NCBI RefSeq assembly: GCF_000970855.1
Contig: NZ_KQ034046.1
Span: 781,755-845,754 of the forward strand
Direction: 5' to 3'
DNA: 64,000 nucleotides
Source: Lactobacillus helsingborgensis
Lineage (GTDB): Bacteria > Bacillota > Bacilli > Lactobacillales > Lactobacillaceae
The notes beneath the pieces are model-generated. The model was given only the letters and a program-made list of their open reading frames with translations, was not told where the DNA came from and searched no databases. Positions within the stretch are counted from its first letter, which is position 1. Every line of letters starts with the position of its first letter. Shown here piece after piece: positions 1 through 9,641 of the stretch. A program made the position numbers and the translations under genes.

Positions 1-1
1 C

Positions 2-3000
2 CTGATTTATGATGGTGGTAATTTTAACATTTTACCACGAGGATCGTTAAACATTAATGGCTCAAATATGGGCGACTATTCTGGTACTTTAGTCCTAATT
101 AGGGGTACGGCCAATATTGAAAACGGTGGTTTCAATATCGTTCTTGGAAAGCTAGGTCCAAATGGTAGATACGTAGATGGCGGTAATGGCCAAATACTTT
201 TGGTAGATGTGCAAGGCGGGAAGTTATTTGTTAATAATCCTACCTCATTAATTTTGAATGTCCAGGGCAATACCAATCCTGCTACGAGTATTATCGGCAC
301 AATGCCGATTACCTTAACAAATGTGCGGCAGCAGTTTGATTTGAGCTCAACACAAACTGGGGTTGGTAAAGTAACATTGCCACCATTTCACGTTTTAACT
401 GTTAGGAAAACTGACAATACAATTGCAGTTGATAATATTGAGTTGCTTAATGGTCAAGAAAAGCTAACTGCAGATAAATTAGCAGAAATTAAAGCACAGG
501 CAGCCAAAGCTCATATTTCACTTGATAAATTGCCGCCTGATGTTCAAAATTCGTTGGCTGATGGGATTAAGAACGGCTGGACTTACGACCAAATCTTTTC
601 GGATATTATTCAGAAAGCATTCAATAATAGCAATAATTTTGGCTATAACAACATTAGTTTCATTCCAGCCAATCCGAGTGGTTTTTTGGATATTGATCCT
701 GGTAAGGTACAGATAACCAGAAATTCTGATGGTTCACAAACAATTTCCGGTGAACCAGGCAGCGTAATTAATTATAATTTTACTGTTGATGGTCCGGATT
801 CAGATCCAGAAAATTTGAAAAACCCATTTAGTTTGATTCTCCCAGTTGCGACTAAAGCATATATTATGGCTAATTTAATCGATAGTATGGGAGTAAAAAC
901 TGCGTGGACACCAAAGGATCAAAATGGCAAGAATTTAATTGACAACCCATATTCGCAAACAAAAGACACCATAAGAGATTCAAGCAACAGTTCTTTGAGC
1001 CCTTTACCAACACAATTTGCAGCAATTGTAAATGATGATGGTTCATTTAGTTTTACTATTCCAGCCGATCAAACGATTAAGTTTGATAAAGGTTACTCTG
1101 TAGAATTAACTCCAAATGCAAACTTTGTTAGCTACGATCCATCAAGTGTAGCTGCAAGACGTCGCCCAATTGTTAAAAACTTAGATATTTTAACTTTGTC
1201 TGATGCACAAGATCAAGCTGCTAAGGCAATAACTGACGCAATTAGTGATGCGAAAATTCATAGACCTAACAACCTATCTGAAGCTCAAGTTAAAGACTTT
1301 AATGAGCAATTAGATAAAGTTGCGGCCGCTGCATCCAAAACAATTGATACTAATAACGAAAAAACTTCAGTTTATGCTTCAAGTGCAAACACTTTAAGCG
1401 AGGTTAACAATCGTAAGAATGCTGCTCTTGATGTAATTAAGAATATTGTAAGTCAGGCGCAAAATTCTTCAACTATCGAGTCGTCTCGCGATAGTGCAAT
1501 AACTAATTTAAATAATGAAGCCACATTGCAGTCAAAGAGATTCCCTACAATGGTAGATGCAATTAATGCTGCACGTGATAAAGCAATTAATACTGTGAAA
1601 GGTATTCAAGCTGATAAAGATATTACTGAAGCAATGAAGAATGGTATTAATGCGATTGATCAAGCAGCTTATGGCTATAAAAAGAGTATTGAAATTGATC
1701 TTAAACAAAAAATTGATCAGGTCTATGTCGATACTTACAAGCTTGCAAACGATCCTAATTTGAGTAAAGAAGAGAAGGACGAAGTATTAAAGCTAACTAG
1801 TCGTTTGTCGCGCGCTCAGGCTATTGCTCAACCGGAAGGTGACATTGAAAAAGACCTTGATCAAGTATCAGTGGATGGACACCAAAAAGAAGCTCAAGGT
1901 ATAATTGATCAAGTTAACAAAACAATTCAGGCCCTAAAAGACTTACAGGCTGTTGCTCAAGATGAAATTAAAAACCATGCCGATAAAACTGCAGAAATAA
2001 AAGATTCTTATAATCAAGCAGTTCATAACATTATTACCGGTGATGATCCTGATGGTTCCAAGGGTAAGGAGTCTATTAAGGAGATAAATGCTGATCAAGA
2101 AGCAAGTAAAATTAAGGCTGCAGCTGCGGCTGCCAAAGAGCGAGTACAAAATTCAGGCATTAGTTTAAATCAACAGACTCCTTTACTAGATGCAATTGAT
2201 CAAGCAACTGAAGTTGCAACTGCTAAACCAGGAAGTTCTAAGTATGATGAGCAAAAGTCAATTTACGGAACATCTGATAACACTGCGATCAAACAAAGAG
2301 AAGCAGCTGCACAAACTATTTTTGATCAAAATGCTGCAAAGGCTGAGATTTTGGGTTATGCGAGCGCCAATGAAAATTCGTTAGGGATTTCTTCAAACTC
2401 TGATATCGAGAAAACAGTAAATGATGGTTTGACCAATATTGATCAAGCCAGCGATTCTACTGCTGTTTCAACAACCGAGGAGTCAACTAAGCGATCAATT
2501 TTAAGACAGCTTTCTAAGATTAAACTTGCTAAAGCTGAAAGCGATATCGAAACCCAACTGCGTAGTTTGCCTGGTTTGTCAGCAAATGATATTGATGATA
2601 GCGTTGCGGCTGCACAGAAGTTACTTAACAATTTAACAACTCCTCTTGGTTATAACCAGCGCATTGATCAGGCAGACAGTTTAACTGCAATTGATTCAGC
2701 GCGTAATGATGGTATTGCTGCCTTGAACAACTTACTGGCTTCAGCTAAAGCTAAGGGTGAGCGTAACAATTCCTTAGCTGATGCTATCAAGCAGATCAGA
2801 CAAGCGCAAACAAAAGCTAATAATCAAATCGATCAGACAAGCAATCTGACTGATGAACAAAAGAAAGCATATCATGATCAAATCAGCAAGGTAGTTAACG
2901 ACAATATCGATATTTTAAACAAGGTCGCTAGTTCTAAAATCGTTGAGACAGTCACTAACGCTAAAAACAGTATAGATAATATTGTAAGCGATGCACAGGG

Positions 3001-6000
3001 TACTGCCAATAAGGAGGTAGAAGAAGCTAGAACCAATGCAGCTCAAGACATTGATACAGCTGTTAATGATGCAAAAGCTAAAATTGAAAGCATTGATGAT
3101 AGTCAACTCAGTCCTTCAAATAAGAAGTATTATGAAGACCAAATTGATCAAGATGCCCATGCTGCAAAGGCTAAAATTGCTTCGTCTCAAAATGTTTCTG
3201 ATATCACTTCGGCAAAGCAAGAAGGTCAAAACAATATTCTTAAAGATTTAGGTGCTGCTCAAATCACAGCCACTAAGGCTCAGGCAATAAGTAAATTGCA
3301 ACAGGCCAAGGCTAATGCCAAAAATACTCTTGCAAATTCTCATCTTGATCCGGCAATAGTTCAAGCAAAACAGGACCAGATTGATGCGGGTTATGATCAA
3401 GCAATCCAGGCGATCACTAATGACCATACAGTAACTGATATTAACACTGATGCTCAAACAGGAATTGATGCCATTAATTCTGTTATTAATTCTCTTTCTC
3501 CTGATCTCGAAGCTCAGGCCTTAGAACAACAGCGTCAAACTGCAATTGGAAAATTAAAAGATGCGCGTGATTCTGCAAGCAGTCAGATAACTAATGATCC
3601 TAATTTAGGAGTAACCGAAAAGAATGACTACTATAATCAGATTACCAATGCCTTCAATCAGGCTCAAACTGCCATTCAAGGTGCAAATAAAGATGATATA
3701 GATGCAGCATTAACTAAAGGTAAAAATGATTTAGCAAACATTCAAACTGCAGCAAACTTGCAGTCTGCAAAAGATCAGGCTTTAGCAGCTTTAATGGATG
3801 AGCGCAATAAAGTAAAAGAACAGATTGGCAATATGGATCAGATTACCAGTGCCAACAAAGCAGATTTACGTGCAAAAGTGGATGCTATATATAATATCGG
3901 TGTTAATGGAATTAATAATAAAACCACCACTACTAACGGGCAACTTAATGAAATCGTTCAAAGCGGTAAGTCATTAATTGATAATGTGATTAGTGATGTA
4001 AATGTTAACAAGATTCTCAATAAGCAAAAGCTTGATGATTATGCTCAAAAGGCGATTGACCGAATTAATAATTCGTCGGATATTACCAATGATGCCAAGA
4101 ACACAACGATTAGTAACATTACATCCGCACGTGATAATGCAAAATCAGCAGTTGATTCTACAGATGCCATTTCCGATGCTAATACAGTTGAGAAAAAGGG
4201 CGAATCAGATATTGACGCTGCAGAAGCTACAGGTAATGGTTTTAATACATCTAAAACTGACATTAAGAATAGTATTGCCAATGCTGCTAGCAGTGCCAAT
4301 AATCGCTTAAGTGACATTTTTAGCAAATTATCTACAGACCAAAGAAATGAAGTAAAAGATAAATTTAATGATGCAATTAATCAACTTGGTACAATCCCAA
4401 CGGATGCAAATAGTAAAATTGACGCTGCCACAAATAAAGAGCAACTAACCGGTATTTATCAAGATGCATTAAATAAAATTAATAACATTGAATCTGCTGC
4501 CAAGTTAGCTAGTGATAAAGTTGTTGCCACCGATTTGATTAAAAATACAGCATACGCGGCTCGAGCTAAACTAAATGATTCACGAGACCAAAACGCAGTT
4601 TTTGCAGTGGCTGATTTAGGCATTAAAGATATTGGAGCGGCCAATGATAGCGCTACAGTTGAGAAAATCAAAAATAATACCTTACAGGGAATTAGTAACG
4701 TAGTTGCTAATGCAAGTGAGAGTGATGCAGAGGATATTCGTAAGCAAAGAGATCAAGCAATTAAAGAGCTTGATAAAGCTCTTGGAAAGGACTCAACTGC
4801 TACCGGTGTTCTACCAGAAATAAATGGTTTAAGTGATTTAACCTCTGATCAGCTGGCTAAGTTTAAACAGCAAGCACAAGATGCTTATGATCATGCGGTT
4901 GCAAACGTTAGTGGCGCTCTATTAGAGAACATTGACACAGAAAAGAATACGGGTTTAAGTAATATTTATCAGGCTTTAGCTGATGCTAAACTGCAGGCGG
5001 CCAAAAATAAAGCAAAATCTGCTTTAGATGATAAAGCCCAAACTTCAATTGATGGTGATGCTAAAGATAAATCTACAATTGAAAGCGAGCGGGATAAGGC
5101 CAAAGACAATATTGATAAAGCTCAAAATGAAGATGATGTGCAAAAGGCTCAAGATGAGGGTAATAAAGCAATTGAAGCAATTGTTGATACAGCTAATGAT
5201 GAGAACATTACTAACGCTAAGACTTCTGCTAAAAATGATTTTGATAATTCAACTAATAAATTACAACAGCAAATTGATCAAGACATGGCTGATAAAAAAT
5301 TAGGTCAAGACCAATATAATGATTTGAAGAATAAAATTGATCAAATTCGTCAGTCAGGTGAAACTAGAATAAACTCTGCTACCAACCAGGATCAATTATC
5401 TGATGCTAAAGATCAGAATAATGCTGATTTGAATAAAGTTAATAATGAAATCATCAAAGCAGAATCTGTCAATAATGCATTGACTAAGTTGCAAGATGCA
5501 GTTAACAAGGCAAATGAAGCTGCAGATAAAATTGCTAAAGACAATCCTAATCTGGCGGATCAGATGAGAGATCGCATTAAGTCCGAACGTGATAAAGCTG
5601 CTCAAAATATTCAAGCTGCTCAAAACAATGAGACTGATGCAAATAGTGCAATGAATCAAGCAGCGCAAGCTGGTAATGATGCAATTACTGGCTTAACTCA
5701 GCGATTCGAAGAAAAGAACAAGCAAATTAATACTCTGAAAGAATATGCTGAAGCTGCTAAGGCAAAATTGCCAAGTTCAGGACTTGATCCGAACGAAATA
5801 AGCCAAAATGAAGCTGCAATAAATAACGCAATGCAAAAAGCTGTTAGCGACTTATATAGTGCCGATGATAATGCAGACTTAGGTCAAGTTGAAAAAGCTG
5901 GTGAGGCCGCTATAGATCAAGCAGGTATTCCAGCCAATTTACTAAGTGAAAAGAATAAGCAAATTGCGGCTATTGATAAGTATGTCAAAGATAAGGGCAG

Positions 6001-8707
6001 TATTAGCCAAGTTGCCAGCGATTTAACTGATCAGCAAAAGGCGGATTTACAGGACCAGCTTAACCAGTTGATTCAAAAGACCAAGGATGAAATTAGTAAA
6101 GTTGCTTTACCAAGCAGTCCGACAATAACAGATCTCGAAAATGCTAAACAAAAATTGCAAAACATTGAAAAGGGGCTCGATAGCGAAGGACACCCAATCA
6201 ATTTAGGTGAAACTGGAATTAACCAGCTTTACCAAACTGCCCAAGATAAAGAAAAAATATATCAAATTAAGCAAAATGCTATTAATAATCTTCTTGAGCA
6301 AAAAGCAGAAGCTGATAAAAAGCTTGAAGATTCTGGTTTAGTAAACTCTGATTTACAAAAGCAAAAGCAGAAGATTCAGGATATTTACGATCAGAGCAAA
6401 GCAAAGATTAACGCAGTTCCAACAATAGATAAGAACGGAAATGATCGCTCTACAGATGACGTCAAAAAGGACGTTGATCAGATTGTCAGCAACGCAACTC
6501 AAGGATATTCTGATAGTGATTCCGGTAGTCACATTCCTGGATTTGCTGATGTTGAAAAAGATACTGATCTTGCTGCTGCGAAAGCAAAGGCAGAGGATAT
6601 TTTACAAAGAAAATATGCAACAACTCACAACATTATTGGGTTATCTCAACTAACTGCCGCTCAAAAGAAAGCATTGAACAAGATAGTTGATGATTTATAT
6701 GCAAATGAAAAAGCAAGCATAGAGCAGCAAACTGATATCAACAAAATTCCGACTGACGAAAATCAAATTGGTACTAAGCTAACTGATACTTATCAAAATA
6801 CTTCTGAATGGTTTGATTATAATCAAGCTAATGCCTTAAAGGGTGCTGGAAATGAAGTAACAGGTCTAGAAGCTGGGTACAATGGGTTAACTGAAGAACA
6901 AAAAGCCAATCCTGATTATCAAAGCAATATTCAAGCTATACGTGAAGCAATTGATGCAATTAAGCATTCAACAAATATTGGCTCTACAACCCAATCGTAT
7001 AGCAAAGGAATCAATGCTTATAATGGGCTAATGGCCAAAGAACAAGTTAATGATATGTTTAATAAAGCAAAGGACACGCTTAATGATATAGATAGTCTAC
7101 TTCCTCAGGATAGGGATCACTTCAAAAATAGACTTGATGGCATACACGGAAGTATCAATACTGTGCTTACTCAGGATGCTCAAGCTGATGCATCTTATGA
7201 AAATATTGCCAATCAGATGAACCATGATATTGACATGACAAGACAAGCAATTGATCAGTTAATGCAGCAAGCATTGTACACAGTTAAGAGTTCTGCCAAT
7301 AGGGATATTGAGGCTGAGTACAAAGGTGCAGTTGCTCAGAATCAAAAATATTTTGGTGATTCTGCATGGATTTATGCAACTAACAGTGAGCATGACAAAT
7401 ATAAATATATATCTGGTAATTCTTACGATGAAGTTTCGAATAATAGACTAACTGGAATACGGGAAATTGCCAAAGCTGCTGTTTCTGATGCTGCTACTAA
7501 TGCTAAGAAGAAAATTGATAATAACAAAGTAAAGCATGAGAATGGTGATAATTATACTAATGATGAAAAAGCTGTGATTAAGACTGAAATCGACCGCATT
7601 TTAGCTGATGCTCAGGAAAAGATTAATCAAAATAATACTCTAACTGATATTGACGGCAAGCGTGACGATGGTATTGAGACGATTAATAAGGCTTCATCGG
7701 ATTCAACTGTCATTGATAAAATTATTAAAGATAGTGCCAACAATAACAACAATGGCAATAATAACTCTAACAACGATGGAGGCAATTCTACTTCTAACAG
7801 TAATGGTAATACGACTTCCAATCCTGTAAATCCACCTAAGCAGCCAACTACTGATAAAGAAAATGGAACAAATGGTGCGCCAAATGACTTAGGTGAAAGC
7901 ACTAATGTGACTTTAATGCACAATGCTTATCTTTATGACGAAGATGGTAAACGCGCAAACAAGGTTACTTTAGGAGCTGGCTCTACAGTTATCACTTATG
8001 GTACCAAGACAATTAATGGTAAAGAATACTACGTTCTAGTTGATCAAGGTGCTAACAATAAGAAATATTATGTTGCTGCAAGTAATGGTCAAGCTACTAC
8101 CCAAAAAGTTAAGCATAATTCTTATGTATATAATCAAGTGGGTAAGAGAGTTAAGAAGCCTGGAGTGTTCAAGAAAGGTAAAACAGTTAACACTTACGGC
8201 GCAGCAGTCAAAATTCGCGGTAAGAAATACTTTACTATTGGTAAAAACCGCTATATCAAAGCTGCTAACGTTGCACCAGTCACGGCAGCCCAAACTGCTA
8301 AGGAAGAAGTGACAGCAACAAGTAGCAATACTACTACTCCAGCAACTACCACTGTAGTTAAAAAGTTAATGCACAATGCTTATCTCTATGATGAAAACGG
8401 CAAACGTGCCAACAAGTTAATCATTAATTCTGGTTCAGAAATAGAAACTACTGGCAAAAAGACGGTTAAGGGCAAAACATATTATGCCTTAGCAGATGGT
8501 CTACTGATAGATAGTGGCAATGTTGACGCTAAGAAATTAAAACTGAAACATAATGCTTATATCTATAGCAAGTATGGTCATCGTTTAGGTAAAAAAGTTT
8601 TGAAGAAACATAAAGTTGTAAAAACTTATGGTAATCCAGTTAAAATCGGTCATAAGAAATTTTATGTTGTAGCTAGTGGTAAATATGTGAAGAAGGCAAA
8701 CTTTTAG
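2..8707 (+). CDS. Giant SLAP-domain surface adhesin, 5' end cut by the window
   Basis: This reading frame is open from base 2, so the gene begins upstream of the window. The first in-window ATG at 68 is internal, because the preceding codons (LIYDGGNFNI) match the equivalent region of the paralog at 9642-23615. About 2900 residues are visible. The first 130 or so are the end of a pectate-lyase-like beta-helix domain. A second beta-rich segment follows (PSGFLDIDPG to about residue 390), then about 2200 residues of Ala/Lys/Asp/Asn/Gln-rich helical repeats, some resembling DUF1542 or GA/FIVAR-like stalk modules. An Asn/Ser-rich spacer lies at about 7737-7905. Four SLAP half-repeats start near 7909, 8098, 8363 and 8535, recognisable by MHNAYLYDE-type motifs, and end in a basic YVKKANF tail. 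SLAP domains bind wall polymers non-covalently, and no LPXTG motif is present. The likely role is a long fibrous adhesin; the ligand is unknown. Confidence 0.88.
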   Translation: MIYDGGNFNILPRGSLNINGSNMGDYSGTLVLIRGTANIENGGFNIVLGKLGPNGRYVDGGNGQILLVDVQGGKLFVNNPTSLILNVQGNTNPATSIIGTMPITLTNVRQQFDLSSTQTGVGKVTLPPFHVLTVRKTDNTIAVDNIELLNGQEKLTADKLAEIKAQAAKAHISLDKLPPDVQNSLADGIKNGWTYDQIFSDIIQKAFNNSNNFGYNNISFIPANPSGFLDIDPGKVQITRNSDGSQTISGEPGSVINYNFTVDGPDSDPENLKNPFSLILPVATKAYIMANLIDSMGVKTAWTPKDQNGKNLIDNPYSQTKDTIRDSSNSSLSPLPTQFAAIVNDDGSFSFTIPADQTIKFDKGYSVELTPNANFVSYDPSSVAARRRPIVKNLDILTLSDAQDQAAKAITDAISDAKIHRPNNLSEAQVKDFNEQLDKVAAAASKTIDTNNEKTSVYASSANTLSEVNNRKNAALDVIKNIVSQAQNSSTIESSRDSAITNLNNEATLQSKRFPTMVDAINAARDKAINTVKGIQADKDITEAMKNGINAIDQAAYGYKKSIEIDLKQKIDQVYVDTYKLANDPNLSKEEKDEVLKLTSRLSRAQAIAQPEGDIEKDLDQVSVDGHQKEAQGIIDQVNKTIQALKDLQAVAQDEIKNHADKTAEIKDSYNQAVHNIITGDDPDGSKGKESIKEINADQEASKIKAAAAAAKERVQNSGISLNQQTPLLDAIDQATEVATAKPGSSKYDEQKSIYGTSDNTAIKQREAAAQTIFDQNAAKAEILGYASANENSLGISSNSDIEKTVNDGLTNIDQASDSTAVSTTEESTKRSILRQLSKIKLAKAESDIETQLRSLPGLSANDIDDSVAAAQKLLNNLTTPLGYNQRIDQADSLTAIDSARNDGIAALNNLLASAKAKGERNNSLADAIKQIRQAQTKANNQIDQTSNLTDEQKKAYHDQISKVVNDNIDILNKVASSKIVETVTNAKNSIDNIVSDAQGTANKEVEEARTNAAQDIDTAVNDAKAKIESIDDSQLSPSNKKYYEDQIDQDAHAAKAKIASSQNVSDITSAKQEGQNNILKDLGAAQITATKAQAISKLQQAKANAKNTLANSHLDPAIVQAKQDQIDAGYDQAIQAITNDHTVTDINTDAQTGIDAINSVINSLSPDLEAQALEQQRQTAIGKLKDARDSASSQITNDPNLGVTEKNDYYNQITNAFNQAQTAIQGANKDDIDAALTKGKNDLANIQTAANLQSAKDQALAALMDERNKVKEQIGNMDQITSANKADLRAKVDAIYNIGVNGINNKTTTTNGQLNEIVQSGKSLIDNVISDVNVNKILNKQKLDDYAQKAIDRINNSSDITNDAKNTTISNITSARDNAKSAVDSTDAISDANTVEKKGESDIDAAEATGNGFNTSKTDIKNSIANAASSANNRLSDIFSKLSTDQRNEVKDKFNDAINQLGTIPTDANSKIDAATNKEQLTGIYQDALNKINNIESAAKLASDKVVATDLIKNTAYAARAKLNDSRDQNAVFAVADLGIKDIGAANDSATVEKIKNNTLQGISNVVANASESDAEDIRKQRDQAIKELDKALGKDSTATGVLPEINGLSDLTSDQLAKFKQQAQDAYDHAVANVSGALLENIDTEKNTGLSNIYQALADAKLQAAKNKAKSALDDKAQTSIDGDAKDKSTIESERDKAKDNIDKAQNEDDVQKAQDEGNKAIEAIVDTANDENITNAKTSAKNDFDNSTNKLQQQIDQDMADKKLGQDQYNDLKNKIDQIRQSGETRINSATNQDQLSDAKDQNNADLNKVNNEIIKAESVNNALTKLQDAVNKANEAADKIAKDNPNLADQMRDRIKSERDKAAQNIQAAQNNETDANSAMNQAAQAGNDAITGLTQRFEEKNKQINTLKEYAEAAKAKLPSSGLDPNEISQNEAAINNAMQKAVSDLYSADDNADLGQVEKAGEAAIDQAGIPANLLSEKNKQIAAIDKYVKDKGSISQVASDLTDQQKADLQDQLNQLIQKTKDEISKVALPSSPTITDLENAKQKLQNIEKGLDSEGHPINLGETGINQLYQTAQDKEKIYQIKQNAINNLLEQKAEADKKLEDSGLVNSDLQKQKQKIQDIYDQSKAKINAVPTIDKNGNDRSTDDVKKDVDQIVSNATQGYSDSDSGSHIPGFADVEKDTDLAAAKAKAEDILQRKYATTHNIIGLSQLTAAQKKALNKIVDDLYANEKASIEQQTDINKIPTDENQIGTKLTDTYQNTSEWFDYNQANALKGAGNEVTGLEAGYNGLTEEQKANPDYQSNIQAIREAIDAIKHSTNIGSTTQSYSKGINAYNGLMAKEQVNDMFNKAKDTLNDIDSLLPQDRDHFKNRLDGIHGSINTVLTQDAQADASYENIANQMNHDIDMTRQAIDQLMQQALYTVKSSANRDIEAEYKGAVAQNQKYFGDSAWIYATNSEHDKYKYISGNSYDEVSNNRLTGIREIAKAAVSDAATNAKKKIDNNKVKHENGDNYTNDEKAVIKTEIDRILADAQEKINQNNTLTDIDGKRDDGIETINKASSDSTVIDKIIKDSANNNNNGNNNSNNDGGNSTSNSNGNTTSNPVNPPKQPTTDKENGTNGAPNDLGESTNVTLMHNAYLYDEDGKRANKVTLGAGSTVITYGTKTINGKEYYVLVDQGANNKKYYVAASNGQATTQKVKHNSYVYNQVGKRVKKPGVFKKGKTVNTYGAAVKIRGKKYFTIGKNRYIKAANVAPVTAAQTAKEEVTATSSNTTTPATTTVVKKLMHNAYLYDENGKRANKLIINSGSEIETTGKKTVKGKTYYALADGLLIDSGNVDAKKLKLKHNAYIYSKYGHRLGKKVLKKHKVVKTYGNPVKIGHKKFYVVASGKYVKKANF

Positions 8708-8746
8708 GCAATTAATCTTTAAGATTGACTAGTTGCTAAAACCACA

Positions 8747-8783
8747 AAATACCCCAAATTTAAGGTAAATTTGGGGTATTTTT
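8747..8783 (+). terminator. Rho-independent terminator of the first giant adhesin gene
   Basis: A perfect 16-bp inverted repeat (8747-8762 and 8766-8781) with a 3-base loop runs into a T tract. It lies 39 bases after the stop codon. Its A-rich upstream side would let it also work on the other strand. Confidence 0.9.
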
Positions 8784-9016
8784 GCGTCTGGACTTTTTAT
8801 TAAAACACTATTCTTAATTACTGCTAAAAATAGGTTTGCAGCTTTAAGCTGCTAGTTGCTTTAACATAAATAATTGGATATTACAGCGCTTTGCTTTCTG
8901 GCCGTAATTCCAGACGAGTAATTTTAGTTTAATAGCAGGAAAAGTAAATGAATAGCCACTGAAATTTTAAAAGAAAGTCTTAGCTATTAAGTATGTGGCT
9001 GTTTATTTGCTATAGT

Positions 9017-9255
9017 TTTAATGCCGGCAAAATGATCATAACAAAAGAAGTTACATTTTCAGACTAAAATTAGCACTCCAAGGGTTAGAACCAAGCAAAA
9101 ATTATTTTGATGACCAGTCAGAGTAGAAATTAAAGGTCATCATTTCGTGTCTGTTAACGAAGCGATCAAGTCGCAAAATCACCTATTTAAAAAAGTTATT
9201 TCAGTTTATTAAATAATATTACTCCCAAGTTTTGGCCAGATTTGGGAGTATTTTT
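9017..9255 (+). ncRNA. Candidate small RNA or remnant transcription unit
   Basis: An extended -10 (TGCTATAGT, 9008-9016) precedes about 230 bases with no good reading frame that end in a clear terminator. The terminator cannot belong to the upstream adhesin, which has its own at 8747-8783. Inside lies an 8-bp stem (9108-9115 with 9135-9142). No good -35 box is visible. The alternative is a decayed gene that has kept its terminator. I do not recognise an RNA family. Confidence 0.25.
9217..9255 (+). terminator. Orphan rho-independent terminator
   Basis: The arms ACTCCCAA (9221-9228) and TTGGGAGT (9242-9249) are followed by ATTTTTG. It has no annotated gene directly upstream, which is why a small RNA or decayed gene is suggested at 9017-9255. 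Confidence 0.7.
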
Positions 9256-9577
9256 GTGGGCAAAAATTTACTACTAATTTAAATAACATAGTTAAAAATA
9301 ATAAATAAATAAGTTATAACTAAAAATAATTTGTATGTGTTATTTAATATACGAAAACATACTAGATAAATTTGTATCACAAATGTAATAAAAAACAATT
9401 TCAAACTAATTTGCAAAATAGTTTTTCCTTTAATCACTTTTAGTTATTTTTATTTAATTGGCTTAAATGGCAGTAAAATAGTAACTTATAAAAATAATAA
9501 AGTTATTTTTAATCAGAATTAACAATTTTTAAAAATAACGGTTATTTATAGCTTAACATCTATTGCTAAATACTATA

Positions 9578-9606
9578 TTGACAATGAATAACGCTAGTTA
9601 TAAAAT
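9578..9606 (+). promoter_or_regulatory. Promoter of the second giant adhesin gene
   Basis: A consensus -35 TTGACA (9578-9583) and -10 TAAAAT (9601-9606) are separated by exactly 17 bases. The implied 5' leader is only about 30 bases. It holds the ribosome binding site AAGGAAGGA (9627-9635), placed 6 bases before the ATG at 9642. This suggests strong vegetative expression. Confidence 0.8.
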
Positions 9607-9641
9607 TCAAAGTGTATTTTTAATTCAAGGAAGGACAACTT

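Larger units (their letters stand above)
8784..9641. other. Gene-poor, AT-rich gap between the two giant adhesin genes
   Basis: No convincing protein gene is present. The gap holds a 15-base palindrome (8838-8852), a distant 8-base inverted pair (8785-8792 with 8909-8916), a possible extended -10 near 9008-9016, a second terminator (9217-9255) and a very AT-rich stretch with repeated GTTATTT motifs (9281-9550). It ends with the promoter and ribosome binding site of the second adhesin gene. Confidence 0.6.

Noticed and set aside
8785-8916. Inverted pair CGTCTGGA/TCCAGACG, 131 bases end to end, considered as MITE ends
   Set aside because: The arms are only 8 bases, with no flanking duplication and no second copy seen in the window.
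9055-9135. Short reading RLKLALQGLEPSKNYF in the adhesin gap, faintly like the C-terminus of an IS3-family transposase
   Set aside because: The similarity is very short, there is no upstream transposase frame, no inverted terminal repeats and no target duplication, so it is not a supportable IS remnant.
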